Below are positions 1 to 9,650 of a stretch of 64,000 nt of DNA, piece by piece. This DNA is from Tritrichomonas musculus. Taxonomy: Eukaryota; Parabasalia; Tritrichomonadida; Tritrichomonadidae. The stretch is from contig JAPFFF010000079.1 in assembly GCA_039105265.1 (NCBI GenBank), positions 186,001 through 250,000 on the forward strand, in the 5' to 3' direction. Each line of letters begins with the position of its first letter. Position 1 is the first letter of the stretch. The position numbers and the translations under genes were made by a program. The notes under the pieces are model-generated. The model searched no databases. It saw only the letters and a program-made list of their open reading frames with translations, and had not been told where the DNA came from.

Positions 1-58
1 ATACCGAGAAAAGAATCCATCATTTCGTCTTCCTGATACCAGAAAATATACATTCAGA

Positions 59-1603
59 ATGGCACTTGCTAAAAAAGGAAATAATACATCAAAAAAAGTT
101 AATAGGTATCCTTTATATCATCCAAAAGGTGTCAAAAGTAAGTCTGAGAAGTATCTCTATTTATATGATGATGAAAATTCAAATTCTAATTCTAATCTAT
201 ATGATATGACTGGATATTCTCCCAAAAATTATTCATATCAAAATACAGCACATCAAAACACAGATAATACTTCATATGAAAATAGTATCCAGTCAGATGA
301 TGGATTAGAAGATACAAGTGGCAATAAAATGCATTTTTACCAATTTTCTTCTCAAAATAATGAAGCTGAAAATAAAGAGATTATTAATGAAAATCAAAAT
401 CACTTGAAATTAGAAGAAGAAGAAACGCCAGATAATAGTCCTATTGTTCATGATTCTAGCGAAAATGCAATTTTGCAAGCTGCTGATGAAATTCTAAATT
501 CGTTATCAAAAGGATCTGAAATAAATGATGCAGAACTTCAACCAAAAGCCGAATTAGATGAAGTTTTTGAAGAAGAAGAGGAAGAAATCACTGATGATGA
601 ACAATATTCTATCCAAAAGCGCGTTACATTTGGAGTAAATTCAAATGAACAAAATAATTATGATCTTCTTGATACACGTCCTGCCAATTGTGGAAATTCA
701 CCTGATGGAAGTGCAGATTTTGTTATGTCAATATCTGCTCCTAATTTTTTGAATTATTGTTCTAACAAATATGGATTCATTATTTCTGAATTTTCTTCAG
801 TTCCTCATGAAGAGTTTGAACTTATGGGTAAAAATGGATTTAATTGGGTTTATATCAAGGATCTTCCTCAATATTCAAGTCTTCAATCATTTATACCTGC
901 TTTTCATCAAGCCCAGCTTAAAATATTAATTGATTACGATGAAACAGTTGACCAAATATTTGCTGATGGAATTATATTTAAACAAAAAGTTGCTGAAAAA
1001 GATCGTATCAGATATTCAAATAAAGTTCTGATTAGTCCCATTGAATCGGAATATGCCGACTATTTTTATGATGAAAGACCAATTAATTTTTTACGAAATC
1101 AAGATCCTGTTTCTTTTATGAAATGCATTCAAGAAGGAGGAATTGAAAAGCAAAGGAAAATTATTAGATTCGTTTCAACCGATGGTTTGTCATTTAATGA
1201 AAGATCGGAAGTAACAGCAGCAGCAATGCTTTTAATGCTTCCAGGAATGAGAATCATTAATATAGATGACATTCAAATTCTTGAACGTCTTCGGCCACTT
1301 ATTGAACAAACAGTTATTTGGAATGGCGTTTTTGAATATGTCAACTTTACCTCAAATGGAAATATGTGTTCATGGAAATATTCCCGTGGAATTCATCATT
1401 TATTAATTGCTGCTAACTTTGATATTCCTCAAACAACTGGGCATATAATATGTAATGATTGTCCTGATGTTAGAGATGGTGAAAAAGTTAAGTTTATTGA
1501 TATACTGACTGAAACCAAATATTTCAGAGAGCTAATTGAAGTTCAAACCAAAGGATTATGTGTCATTTTATACGAGTATGAAGCTCAAATATTTGAATAT
1601 TAG
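59..1603 (+). CDS. Degenerate GH13 (alpha-amylase fold)-like protein, probably non-catalytic
   Basis: 514 residues from an ATG. Roughly the first 225 residues are polar, disordered and acidic (Glu/Asp run near 170-185). The rest resembles a glycoside hydrolase family 13 barrel plus C-terminal beta domain: a strand-like 'GFNWVYIKDLP' near 260, 'KILIDYD' near 290, then 'RFVSTDG' near 370 where active enzymes carry the conserved N-H-D motif, followed by 'MLLMLPGMR' near 390, which is typical of the barrel's last strands. The last 55 residues ('FIDILTETKYFRELIE' onward) look like the family's small C-terminal domain. The Asp/Glu catalytic set is not recognisable, so I infer a structural or regulatory pseudo-enzyme rather than an active glycosidase. 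The family assignment rests on motif order only and needs a profile search. No signal peptide or membrane segment is visible. Confidence 0.5.
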   Translation: MALAKKGNNTSKKVNRYPLYHPKGVKSKSEKYLYLYDDENSNSNSNLYDMTGYSPKNYSYQNTAHQNTDNTSYENSIQSDDGLEDTSGNKMHFYQFSSQNNEAENKEIINENQNHLKLEEEETPDNSPIVHDSSENAILQAADEILNSLSKGSEINDAELQPKAELDEVFEEEEEEITDDEQYSIQKRVTFGVNSNEQNNYDLLDTRPANCGNSPDGSADFVMSISAPNFLNYCSNKYGFIISEFSSVPHEEFELMGKNGFNWVYIKDLPQYSSLQSFIPAFHQAQLKILIDYDETVDQIFADGIIFKQKVAEKDRIRYSNKVLISPIESEYADYFYDERPINFLRNQDPVSFMKCIQEGGIEKQRKIIRFVSTDGLSFNERSEVTAAAMLLMLPGMRIINIDDIQILERLRPLIEQTVIWNGVFEYVNFTSNGNMCSWKYSRGIHHLLIAANFDIPQTTGHIICNDCPDVRDGEKVKFIDILTETKYFRELIEVQTKGLCVILYEYEAQIFEY

Positions 1604-2209
1604 CTTAAACCAAATAATATTTAAAAAAAGAAAAATTAAAAAAAAAATTACGAAAAATATTTTTTTTTTTATAATTATTATCTTTCATACCTCACATAAT
1701 CATTAGTGATGCAAAGGTAATTCTGAATGAAATCCCAAATGTAAGTATGAATTGAATTAAAAAAATCTTTTTAAAAAATAATTAAAAGAAAGTGATTAAT
1801 TTTGTATTATAAAAGTTTATATATGGTCCTATATGATTATTATGCAAAAACTGAGAACAAATTTTTAAGTCAGATTAAGTAAATGAAAAAATAGTTGTTT
1901 TTACTTGGCCGTTTTCTAGTATGTATGTAAAGGTTTAAAACATTGAATTTGAATATATAACATTTTGTTCTTTTATTCTCCATTTTTAATAAATGAATAT
2001 TCTAATTATATTAATTTTTATTACATTCGCAGAAAAATAAAGTAATTAAGTGTATAATTAAAGCTAATTTAAATGAATATTGTCAATAAAAAATCACCAA
2101 AAACTAAATATTAGAAAATTAATATTTCCCAAAGAGTAAATAGCAAAAATATGGAATTAAGAGGAAATTTGTTTATCAATTAAATAAACCAAAAAAAATC
2201 AAAAATCAA
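1604..2209. other. AT-rich intergenic, nothing recognised
   Basis: About 600 bases between two convergent genes, with A- and T-homopolymer runs near 1620-1670. No RNA gene, repeat or coding signal seen. Confidence 0.5.
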
Positions 2210-2749
2210 TTAATAGTTCTTTAAAATTCTTGCAGCAGCATCAACATGTTGGAGGGCTTGCTGAACCTTACCACCACATCCGCCAGCTGCACGATATGCT
2301 GTAGCACCTGCAGCTTGTGGAACAGCACCTGAGGCTGGGCGATAAACTGGGCGTTGTGGTGGTGGGCCTAAATTGAGATGTGGATTTGGTGGTGGTGCAT
2401 ATGGAGCGGTATATGGATATGGAAATCCTTCAAGTGGATTGAGTGGAGCTGGTTTTCTGTCTCCAACAACATTTGGAAAGTTTCTCTGGAAATCTCGTGA
2501 AATTTCTGAGCCTGATGGAACGTTAGCCCAATGGTAAATTCCTTTAGCGCGTCTGCGTTCTTCTTCTTCGTATGCAATAACTCCTGATCTGAGTTTCAAA
2601 ATTTCTTCTGTTGTTCCTGTAATAATTGGTGGTTCGCCATATGGATGTGGTGGATATGGATATGGAACATATCTTCCATTTTGAGAGCGTGTAACAATTG
2701 TTTCTTGAACTGGAGTGTTAAATGAATGATGGCAGAAGGGACAAGTCAT
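2210..2749 (-). CDS. Small Pro/Tyr-rich protein with N-terminal CxxC-HH motif
   Basis: 179 residues from an ATG. It begins MTCPFCHHSF, a compact Cys/His cluster (C3, C6, H7, H8) that could bind zinc, followed by Tyr/Pro-rich stretches (residues 27-45 and 107-140), a charged 'EEEERRRAKG' helix near 60-70, and an Ala/Gly-rich C-terminus. The gene is clearly GC-richer than the surrounding DNA and uses a biased codon set, which usually marks a well-expressed gene in this kind of genome. No known family is recognised. The Pro/Tyr repeats suggest a flexible protein-binding tail, but no function can be inferred. Confidence 0.6.
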   Translation of the reverse strand: MTCPFCHHSFNTPVQETIVTRSQNGRYVPYPYPPHPYGEPPIITGTTEEILKLRSGVIAYEEEERRRAKGIYHWANVPSGSEISRDFQRNFPNVVGDRKPAPLNPLEGFPYPYTAPYAPPPNPHLNLGPPPQRPVYRPASGAVPQAAGATAYRAAGGCGGKVQQALQHVDAAARILKNY

Positions 2750-5420
2750 TTGTTATATTCTAATGAAGTAATGTTTAACGTATGAGTAAAAATTGCATGA
2801 AATTGAGAGCTAAACGTACAATAAATCAAACGTTTAAAAATAGAAATAAAAATAAGTTTAACTTTTTTATAATACGTTTAGCATAAAGAATTTTCTATCC
2901 GCCTTTATATCTTGAGATGAAATTGAATTTTTGATGTATTTTTGGTGATTTATCAGTTTGGTTAATGTTTCTTCCAATTAATTCAAATTAAATTATTTGT
3001 AATTCTTTTTTTTCTTGGCAACGTTGGATTCATTCATTCTTTTTTATTTTTTGATAATACGATCAAAAAAAATATTTTTAAATCCGATTATTAATATTTA
3101 GTGTTAATTATAGTAGGCATAAGCTTTTATCAGTAAATATAAAAATATTTTTAATTTTGGTAGATCTAATTAATATTATTAATAAAGGATTATATCAATA
3201 TAATAATGTGTTAATTTCATGTTTGGATTAGTATGAACTTGTAAAATACTAATAAGTAATTTTTATATCAAAAAAAATTAAAAAAAATTAAAAGAATTTA
3301 TAGGTAAAAATGAGTTGAATTTCTTTTAAACGAACCTGATAATAATCATCAACGATTTTATTTGATGCTTCTACAAAATAATTCATAAAAGATACAAAAA
3401 TATGGCATATTCATTAAATAATAGTGAATTTTTAATTTCATTATATAAATTATTATAGATATATTCATAAAGAAAGCATTATTTTAAATAATACAAAATT
3501 TTTCATGACCAATAAATAAAATTGCACACTTATAAGTGAAAAAAATAAGACAATAAATGTTGAAATATTTAAGAAGTAATAAAAAATATTGGTTATCTAA
3601 ATATTTTTCATGATATCTATATTTATATTTTAGACCAAATATAAATTTAATTCTAAATAAAATATTTTCAATGATAAGAGGTCGTTCAGTGAAGTGATTT
3701 TAACGTAACTTTTTACTTGCAATCAACTTTTTACCAAAAAATATTTAACAAAATTTCCTAAAAATTATATAATCATAATTTATAGGATTATTCTGTTTTG
3801 TTAAATGTAAAATTGTAGTCAAATATGATTGTTTTAATTTTTGAAATAATATTAATCATTACTGATTTTATCTTTGAATTTTTAAGATTTGTAAGATTTA
3901 ATACGATAAATTATATTATTATTCATATACTTGTTATAAATACCTTGAATCATTCTATTTAAATGATTATTGGTCTCTGAATTGCATTATTAGATAATTT
4001 CAGTTTTTTGACATCAAACATTATTCACCGGGTTTTGGTATTTATTCTTTTGGTTAGTTATTGTAATATGATTTTATCTTCAACTTTTTAGGAAATTTCT
4101 TCCAATCAATTTTGCATTATAAAAATGCATTTTAAATTCCTATACAATCATCTCCAAATTAAAGATTTTAATATATTTTAATATATTTTAATATATTTAT
4201 ATATATATTATTAATTTGATTATTCAATTAATTTATTAAAATTTTAGATATTTATAGATATAGATTAATTTTTATAATTTGAGAGTATTTTTATGTTAAA
4301 ATAATTTATTCAATATTTTTATTTATTTAAATGAAAAAATTGAATAACAATTATATTTATTATTCAATCTTATAAATATATATATATATAATTCCAACAA
4401 TACTCTTAAAATGATTGTTATTAATAATTAGCAATATTAATATTATATAATTATTCAATTAATTAACTAAGATTTATGTTTAGTTAAAGATACAAATAAA
4501 TTATATAATTTTATTACACTTTTATTATAGAATAAATTATTTTTAAAAAATTGAGAGAAAAATAAACTCAGTTTTTTAATCTTCACTCCCTTCAATTTTC
4601 TACGAATATTCAAAAATTGATTAAATTGAATAAAAATTTTATTTTATCAACTTTTTTAGAAAGAAAAATTTATTTTTTTGTATGTTTTCTCCTTTCTCTG
4701 TACTCTATTCTAAAAATCTAAAATCATAAAGCAATCTTTTCCCATATGCCATATGAGGTTAAAAAATGCTTTGATCAATGCGTAATGATGCTCATTGATG
4801 AGTTTTAATAACCAAAAATCTTAATAGAGTTTTGAAAGGAAAAATAAAATATAGAAAAAGTGAAAATTTTGAATTAAAAAAAACGTAATAATAGAAAAAT
4901 TGAATGATGCCCGTAGCCGATATTAATGTTCACACGTAAAAAAACAAAACCATCAAATTTCTATATTAAAAAATAATTTTTATAAAATATTATATTAAAA
5001 ATATTATATTTTGTAATTATATTAGTATATATTTATCAGAATATTAAAACTATAATTGTCATACTTAAAGATATTAATAGATAAAATTGAGAGGGTGTGA
5101 AGATTAAAAAACAGAGTTTAAATGCCTCTCAAATTATTTTTTTATGAAATAAACTAGTAAAAGTATGGTATACTTAAAAAAAATTACTAAATAAATATAA
5201 TAATGAATTATGAAAAATGAGAAAAAGTGTAATAAAATTAGTTTTTATCTTCTAGGTCAAAAATATGGTCAAGATAATTATTGCTTTTCATTGAATACCT
5301 AAAGATCAGTCGGAATTTTTTTAAAAATATTATTCTCTCTTTATATTTATATATCATATAATAACATACTAAAAAATAATTTGTTTTTGAATTACTTTTT
5401 ATAAGTTGAACGACCTCTCA
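2750..5420. other. Long AT-rich intergenic region with an inverted-repeat element
   Basis: About 2.7 kb without coding potential, dominated by A/T runs and ATATAT tracts (4160-4400). The only structure I see is the inverted repeat at about 4507-5239, listed separately. Confidence 0.5.
4507..5239. repeat. Possible decayed inverted-repeat element (MITE-like)
   Basis: Two pairs of inverted segments bracket about 730 bp. AATTTTATTACACTT at 4507-4521 is the exact complement of 5225-5239. The segment at about 4563-4601 (containing TTTTTTAATCTTCACTCCC) is complementary, with a few mismatches, to 5084-5120. The spacing between the pairs differs on the two sides, so the element, if real, has suffered an indel. 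There is no ORF inside. Confidence 0.4.
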
Positions 5421-7166
5421 ATGATAATTAACCTAAAAAGCGGATTAGCAGCTAGAGTAAACATAAATAAACTTACATCAAATATCGTCAAATCTTCAAA
5501 AGTTCGTAATGATCTTTTTATTCCTCAATATATAACATATAATTCCAAAGAATATCAAATCGTTGAAATTGAAGACAATGCTTTCAAAGATTTAATGGTA
5601 AATTCCATTCGATTTAGTAAAAGTTCGATGCTCAAAAAAATTTCCAAGAATGCTTTCAATGGTTCATCTCTTCAACAATTGCAATTACCATCTAATATTG
5701 AAAACATAGAAGAAGGCTGGTGTGCTGGCACCAACGACTTAATTGATCTAACAATTCCATCCAACAATAAATACTTTACTTATCATGAAAATGAACTCTT
5801 GATCAAAAATGACAATAAAATTTTATTATTTTCACGAAGAGACATCGAAACCGTTATTATCCCACAAAAAGTTAAAAGAATTGGATCTTTTTCATTTTCA
5901 AATTGCAAAAGACTTCAATCAGTCGCATTTGAATCGAACGTGATTGAAGAGATCGGTGAATCATCATTTTATTCATGTTTAAATCTTCGCGAAATTTCAC
6001 TTCCTTCGAGTTTGAAAAAAATTGAAAAAAAAAGTTTTGCTTATTGCAGTCAATTAGAATCGCTTGTGATTAATGAAGACTCAGAACTTGAGAGTATCTC
6101 ACGAGGAGCTTTTAAAGGAACATCACTGAGGAAGTTATTTCTGCCAAAGAATCTTCAATGCCTCGAAGAAGGCTGGTGTTGTGGTGCCAATAAATTGAAT
6201 GAAATCACAATTTCGAAGAAAAATAAAAAATTTATTTTGATTGACAAAAGTTTTTTAATTCAATTGGATTCAATCCTTCTCTTTGTTCGTCGTGATATAG
6301 AGTCAGTCATTCTTCCTTCGAATATTAAAAAAATTGCAAAATCAGCTTTTGAAGGATGCATTCAATTGAATTCAATTGATTTTGAATTGTCACATGAAAT
6401 TGAATACATTGACGATAAAGCATTCAATAATTGTACAAATCTACAAACTATTTTAAATTTTCCTTCATCAATAAAACGAATTGGTAGGTCTTCTTTCTCT
6501 AACTGTCACAAAATTGAATTTTTAAATTTGAATGAAAATTCAAAAATTGAAAAAATTTGTAAAAATGCATTCAAATCAACTTCAATAAACGAATTGTACC
6601 TTCCACATAGTCTGAATTATCTAGAAGAAGGATGGTGCAGTGAGACCAAGAAACTAACCGATCTAACCGTTTCTTCAGAAAATGAAAATTTTTCATATAA
6701 AAATAACGTATTTTTAATTGATTTGAAAAATAACGTTCTTTTGTTTGCTAGTCGTGATGTCAATGAGGCGGTCATTCCTTCTGATATAAAAAGAATCGGT
6801 GATTCTTCTTTTTCAAATTGTAAAAAATTAAAATCTGTCACTTTTTCTGAGGATTCAATAATTGAGGAAATTGGCCATTCTGCATTCAATTATTGCTCCA
6901 AATTGAGATCTATTTCATCAATTCCGAAATCAGTGAAACTAATTGAAAGTCATTGTTTCAATCTTGTTTTAAATCTTGTGTCAATTGAGTTTTTGAGTGA
7001 AAATTTGAAAATCGATGAGATTTGCTTTGAATATTGCTCCAAACTTTCGCTGGCATCGTTCCCAAATGCAAGCAAAGTCACGGTTGGATGGAGAGGTTTT
7101 TATGGCGTTTCTCGAGACTTTTCGCTATTTGTCTTGCATAATGGAGAATTAATTTGTGATTATTGA
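5421..7166 (+). CDS. BspA-type leucine-rich-repeat protein with three long repeats
   Basis: 581 residues from the ATG at 5421; the frame is open 15 bases further up only to a TTG, which a eukaryote is unlikely to use. The protein is built of LRR_5/BspA-like units (pattern: x-IP-x-x-IK-x-IG-x-x-SF-x-x-C-x-x-L). Over these lies a higher-order repeat: the motif EEGWC recurs at about residues 97, 250 and 403, a period of 153, each followed by about 40 residues that end in an RRDIE-like motif and then by two to three LRRs. Trichomonads have very large BspA-like families, often considered surface or adhesion proteins, but this one has neither a signal peptide nor a membrane anchor in view, so its location is unclear. 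It stands alone between long noncoding stretches. Confidence 0.8.
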   Translation: MIINLKSGLAARVNINKLTSNIVKSSKVRNDLFIPQYITYNSKEYQIVEIEDNAFKDLMVNSIRFSKSSMLKKISKNAFNGSSLQQLQLPSNIENIEEGWCAGTNDLIDLTIPSNNKYFTYHENELLIKNDNKILLFSRRDIETVIIPQKVKRIGSFSFSNCKRLQSVAFESNVIEEIGESSFYSCLNLREISLPSSLKKIEKKSFAYCSQLESLVINEDSELESISRGAFKGTSLRKLFLPKNLQCLEEGWCCGANKLNEITISKKNKKFILIDKSFLIQLDSILLFVRRDIESVILPSNIKKIAKSAFEGCIQLNSIDFELSHEIEYIDDKAFNNCTNLQTILNFPSSIKRIGRSSFSNCHKIEFLNLNENSKIEKICKNAFKSTSINELYLPHSLNYLEEGWCSETKKLTDLTVSSENENFSYKNNVFLIDLKNNVLLFASRDVNEAVIPSDIKRIGDSSFSNCKKLKSVTFSEDSIIEEIGHSAFNYCSKLRSISSIPKSVKLIESHCFNLVLNLVSIEFLSENLKIDEICFEYCSKLSLASFPNASKVTVGWRGFYGVSRDFSLFVLHNGELICDY

Positions 7167-7620
7167 AAATCAATAAAATGCAACTTTTTCATTAATAATT
7201 ATAAAATATTTCACTCTTAGCAAATGTGATCAAAAAAGTGGCATTTTTGATATACCAAATTTTGCAGCTTGTGGTATACAAATTGTTAAAATTTCAAATT
7301 TAATCAAGCAATTGTTAAAGTCCATTATAAGTCTTTTCTTGCATGCCATTCAATTTTCAATGTATCATTGAAACTGATTTGAATTTATTTCAAATTTGAG
7401 TTAATTATTTTCACAATTGAATATCTTTCTGAAAAATTGAGATAAATATCAACAGGAGGACTCGAAGATATACTAGAAATTTAGAATCTGCGAGAAGTGA
7501 CGTGATTCTGATTCTTCTGATTCAATATATGGAACAGAATATTTTTATAGAAATGTTCGGATTGATCATCACCGTATGCTAATACATTCAGAATAGTGCT
7601 AGCATTAAATATAAGTGATA

Positions 7621-7782
7621 AAGTGAGAGAAATAAAGGGGGTCGATTCAAAAAATAATTAATTTCAAGGGAAAACGATAATAAAAATTTATTTTGAGAAA
7701 AAAATATTTGAAAAAATTTTTTCTTAACTTGATCGTCGACCCCTATTTTATTGAATGAGACCCCTATTTTTTTGGGGCACTT
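7621..7782. mobile_element. TA-flanked MITE, mariner-like
   Basis: A 162-bp element bounded by TA on both sides (7619-7620 and 7783-7784). The left end starts AAGTGAGAGAAATAAAGGGG and the right end complements it imperfectly (GACCCCTATTTTTTTGGGGC then ACTT), giving terminal inverted repeats of roughly 30 bp. There is no coding capacity. TA duplication plus short inverted ends is the signature of Tc1/mariner-type non-autonomous elements. Confidence 0.55.
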
Positions 7783-7915
7783 TATGTTTAAATAGCCAGA
7801 TTTTAATAATTGCGAATATGAATGAACACCGAAAATTTTTTAATTTAATGATCTACAAATATCTTTCAATATGAGTAGTTACTCATGCTATTTTTTACAA
7901 AATTTCTTTTTATCA

Positions 7916-8071
7916 ATCAGGAGTGGAGATATCAAAAACAACACAAATTTGAATGTAAAAAAAAATTGATGGAAAATAATATATTTGTCATCAAACAAAA
8001 TCTCACAAAAAATCAAAATTTTGTTTATTTCTTTTCAATTTTATTTGCTTGATATCTCCACTCCTGATAGA
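7916..8071. repeat. Short inverted repeat pair, possible miniature element
   Basis: ATCAGGAGTGGAGATATCAA at about 7916-7935 is repeated as its exact complement at about 8052-8071, enclosing some 115 bp of AT-rich sequence. A transcript would form a long hairpin. It could be a miniature transposon, but no clear target duplication is visible at the ends. Confidence 0.5.
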
Positions 8072-8462
8072 GATATATATTAATAAATAATACAATCAAT
8101 TTTGATATAAATGATTTTTTTATTCATAATATTGTTTATGATTTTTAAATGTCTTTTTTTTCCATTGCCATGGAAAAAAAAACGGTTGAACCTCCTATTT
8201 TATTGCTAATGATATCAATATCTTTGCTATCAGGAAGTTTTCGAATTTTTAAATTTTGAAGCATCTCGAAGTTACCACATCCTGAATTAACATGGCTTCA
8301 GTTATACATGCCCAATTGGCTCTATATGCAAAACCCAAAAAAACTTGTATGTAATAACTCACATCCCGTGACATATCAGGAGACGTCCTGAGCATCAATC
8401 ACTACTAATTACTACTACAAACTTTTAATTTACACTGGCAAATGATTGGATAAAAGCTGTTT

Positions 8463-8653
8463 ATTTGTCTTTATAGTCTCATTATGTCACCGATGCTTTT
8501 CCATAAAAAGTGATAGGTAATAGGTACCTCATAATTTTTAAATTATCCCTTGCAGATTTGTCTTTATAGTCTCATTATGTCACCGATGCTTTTCCATAAA
8601 AAGTGATAGGTAGTGCGTTTTTTAAAAATCTGCAAGGGATAATTTTTAAATTA
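8463..8653. repeat. 57-bp direct repeat, second copy framed by a hairpin
   Basis: The 57-bp segment starting ATTTGTCTTTATAGTCTCAT occurs at 8463-8519 and again at 8556-8612, a 93-bp period. The second copy is flanked by an inverted pair: AATTATCCCTTGCAGATTT (about 8541-8559) and its complement (about 8626-8644). No ORF runs through the region. Confidence 0.6.
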
Positions 8654-9129
8654 TTCAACGTTTAGATTGATACTGTAAAACACAAACTTAGAAAAGATTA
8701 AGAAGAAGAAATTGGAAAAATTGCAAGAAATGGCCATTACTAGATCAAAAGTTTGTCAGATGCCAAAATGTTTTCAAGATATTTTAACCTTAGATCTTCA
8801 AAATCAATAATACTGATGCTATACTTATTTGATTGATCAAAATCCCTAAGGATGTAAAGGCATATCTCACAGATTTTAATCATACTGTGGTTTTTTTAAA
8901 ATTAGAGATCATTAGCCTACCCATAGCAATTTAAAAAGATAACATATCTCAAATGAGAAAGCACAAAATATAGAGAGTGAATTAGAGTTGATAGTAGCAG
9001 CGACAGTATATCATCATCGATGTTGTTAAAGTTTTCTTTCAAGGGGAAAAAATCTTTGTTCATTGTCTTCATAAATGGAATGTTTTGAATTATATATTAT
9101 GTAATAAAAGTGGAGCCAAAGAGGGTGAA

Positions 9130-9360
9130 CAATTGGAAATGAAAGGGAGTAGAAGTGAGAAAAATGTGAGTTGTTAGTTCTGAGTAAAAATGAAGCAAAG
9201 TAAGTGATCAAATGCAGTGATTTTAGGAAAGAGATTTATAATGTGTTGATTATACATATAATTGAAGTAGAGATCGTGTTAATGGCAGTTGAGTAGAAAG
9301 GTGACAAATTATAGAATTTGAAATTTTGTCAATGGTGATAATATTAAGATGAAAATAATT
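9130..9360 (-). mobile_element. Probable remnant of an older R2-like retroelement (5' region)
   Basis: Read beside the 5' region of the intact-length retroelement (about 12780-12910), this stretch shows a patchy but ordered match: GTGATCAA-TG-AGTG-TT at about 9207 corresponds to about 12785, followed by a shared AAAGAGA-TAATAATGTG block and later by a shared GGAATTTGAAA-like block near 12896. The alignment was made by eye and the identity is only moderate. If true, this is the start of an earlier insertion in the same orientation, immediately beyond the outer copy of the tRNA-derived target duplication. Confidence 0.4.
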
Positions 9361-9401
9361 AAAAAATTCATAATCATATTTTTATTATAACTAAAATAAA
9401 T

Positions 9402-9416
9402 TTGGGACTTCGCGGA
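9402..9416 (-). repeat. Target-site duplication, outer copy (tRNA-Phe 3' end)
   Basis: TTGGGACTTCGCGGA on the plus strand is identical to 13314-13328, which is the last 14 nucleotides of the tRNA-Phe gene plus one following base. Bases on either side differ (9401 T versus 13313 A; 9417 A versus 13329 C), so the duplication is exactly 15 bp. Confidence 0.85.
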
Positions 9417-9650
9417 ATGAGTATTTATAAAATAACTATAATGCATTAGAGTAAATTAAGAATTAAAATAACGTGAAAGTTATTCAATATCTGGAGGTGA
9501 AAATTTGGCAAGCATCATTGATTGAGATTGAGTGAATTGGAAGTCACTAACTCATCTTGTTTGCTATTTGAATTTTCCAAAGAATGAAAGAGGATATCAT
9601 TATCAACATTGCAATCAATGACATCATCTGAAATTTCTTCATTATTACTA

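Larger units (their letters stand above)
7167..9401. other. Non-coding region with several short repeats
   Basis: About 2.2 kb without a credible gene. It holds a TA-flanked MITE (7621-7782), a short inverted-repeat pair (about 7916-8071), a duplicated 57-bp segment (8463-8653) and, at its right end, sequence related to the 5' region of the neighbouring retrotransposon (about 9130-9360). Each is listed separately. Confidence 0.5.

Noticed and set aside
5406-5420. TTG start for the BspA-like gene (and TTG starts at 19573, 31175, 35370 and 39501)
   Set aside because: Cytosolic eukaryotic translation rarely uses TTG; an in-frame ATG lies shortly downstream in each case.
9402-9416. Independent tRNA-Phe pseudogene at the outer site
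   Set aside because: Only 15 bp match the tRNA and the match is exactly that of the element boundary, so a target duplication explains it fully.
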